In this document: piece after piece, positions 63,101 to 64,000 of the stretch
How the letters are laid out: every line of letters begins with the position of its first letter
Numbering within the stretch: the stretch's first letter is position 1
Source: Motacilla alba alba
Lineage: Eukaryota; Chordata; Aves; Passeriformes; Motacillidae
Direction: 5' to 3'
NCBI RefSeq assembly: GCF_015832195.1
Contig: NC_052017.1
Location: 72,293,801 to 72,357,800, forward strand
DNA length: 64,000 nucleotides
Notes under the pieces: generated by a model
What the model was told of the DNA's origin: nothing
Seen by the model: only the letters and a program-made list of their open reading frames with translations
Database searches by the model: none
Translations under genes and position numbers: made by a program

Positions 63101-64000
63101 AGAGATTGTCTAGCTTGTTGCAGAATCACCTGTAAATGTGTAGCAAGCCCATGGACCTTCAATCATTTTCTTATCTGTTCTATTGCCCGCAGGAGAGTCA
63201 TTACTGCAGTATTTACAGCTGTCACAATAGTTAATATGATCTAGGCATAGCTGCTTGTTTACTCATTGATGTGATGTGACAGTTTAATAATAACCATCAT
63301 AATCATGGGTATATAAAACGAGAAATATTTTTTACTCCTATGGAGATACTGTTTTCAACTTCTACCAAAAGCATTGTATCCAGTCCTTTAAATTATTGCA
63401 CATGGCTGTGATATTTTTAGCTTTATCAACAGCTTACAAACACATTGCTTTATATTTTTCCCTAAAGTGGAAGAAAAAAAATTGACAAGGATTTTATTTT
63501 CCATATGAAATGGGTTATTCAATTGTAAAAAAAATGAAAATGAAAGCTCTCCCAAAAGGTGGAAAACAAATAAAATTAGGTATAGGAGTGCTAAATTCTA
63601 GACCAAGAAATAAAATAAGTTATGATGCATGAATTTACTCTTACAAAAAAGGAGAACAGTTCCTAGCATACTAAAATGCACTCATTTACTGCTACATTTA
63701 CCTAGCATTTTGTCTGTTTTCTATCAGGTTCAGATTAAACAGATGATTTTAAGCCACAGCCTGAACGGTAGATGCTTTGGTGGCCAAAAGACAAGGTTCC
63801 TATGGCTACAGATTTGGATATTTTGTATGACTGATCCCAAACCTCCTCATCCCTCCTTCCTTTTAATCACATGCAACCCTCTAGAGATGAGGAAACGTTA
63901 ACGGTCAGATGGTCCTTCATTTGTCTTTCATAGCACGGTGAAGCAAGAAACTCTCGAATGGTAACAGAGCAGACCATTGCTTTTGTTAAGCCTTTAATCT
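60184..64000. other. AT-rich non-coding DNA, no gene seen
   Basis: Only short frames without protein character. A 19-bp tandem repeat lies at 61142. The part near 62.46-62.54 kb contains AATTAGCTAATTAAG and similar homeodomain-type words in non-repetitive sequence. No recognisable transposon is seen. Confidence 0.65.
61142..61179. repeat. 19-bp tandem duplication
   Basis: GGTACACTGTATTTGTATA (61142-61160) is followed directly by GGTACACTATATTTGTATA (61161-61179), with one difference. It is a simple local duplication. Confidence 0.9.

Noticed and set aside
1..64000. Prokaryotic features: operons, ribosome binding sites, CRISPR arrays, phage genes
   Set aside because: The sequence is vertebrate-type nuclear DNA; no spaced direct-repeat array or dense coding is present, and the tandem repeats seen are simple or single duplications.

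Overview
The window looks like vertebrate nuclear DNA from a bird, most likely a songbird. Three things point there. It holds several 3' ends of CR1 retrotransposons, including tails built on the ATTCTATGATTCTATG motif. It holds four long terminal repeats that resemble songbird endogenous-retrovirus LTRs, recognised from memory rather than by a search. Finally, it is a long AT-rich background with almost no CpG outside the young repeats. I found no protein-coding gene, no convincing exon, no tRNA or rRNA gene and no CRISPR array. The longest open frames all lie inside repeats or GC-rich patches. The window is therefore a gene desert or the inside of a very large intron.

Layout: 1-11.4 kb is AT-rich single-copy sequence with a short perfect hairpin (610-641), a T/G-rich tract (3.85-4.0 kb) and a GC-richer, CpG-poor patch at 7.8-8.3 kb. 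A complete solo LTR of 1,404 bp sits at 11,410-12,813 on the minus strand, with an exact 5-bp target duplication. From 12.8 to 25.6 kb there are two small CR1 tails, an unusual interleaved inverted repeat (16,471-16,518) and a pure GGAA microsatellite of nearly 42 units (21,477-21,643). A CR1 3' end of about 0.93 kb lies at 25.6-26.5 kb. From 26.5 to 32.1 kb the DNA is AT-rich, with one CR1 scrap and a homeodomain-site-rich stretch at 27.0-27.4 kb. A second LTR (32,132-32,915) is followed by a small CpG-retaining segment. A GC-rich, CpG-poor patch lies at 36.3-36.7 kb and a CR1 tail at 37.8 kb. From 38 to 52 kb there is little besides a 140-bp CpG islet near 49.8 kb. Two related, clearly diverged LTRs of about 1,015 bp each lie at 52.0 and 55.3 kb. 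The last 8 kb are AT-rich apart from a GC-richer patch at 59.0-60.2 kb.

There is no gene set that works together here. The content is a record of retroelement insertion: LTRs reduced to solo copies, 5'-truncated CR1 and expanding simple repeats. Some non-repetitive AT-rich stretches could be regulatory elements, but this cannot be shown without a comparison to other birds. All four LTRs lie on the minus strand, which weakly fits an intron of a plus-strand gene. The points most worth following are the intact young LTR, the GGAA array, the interleaved inverted repeat and the two CpG-retaining islets.
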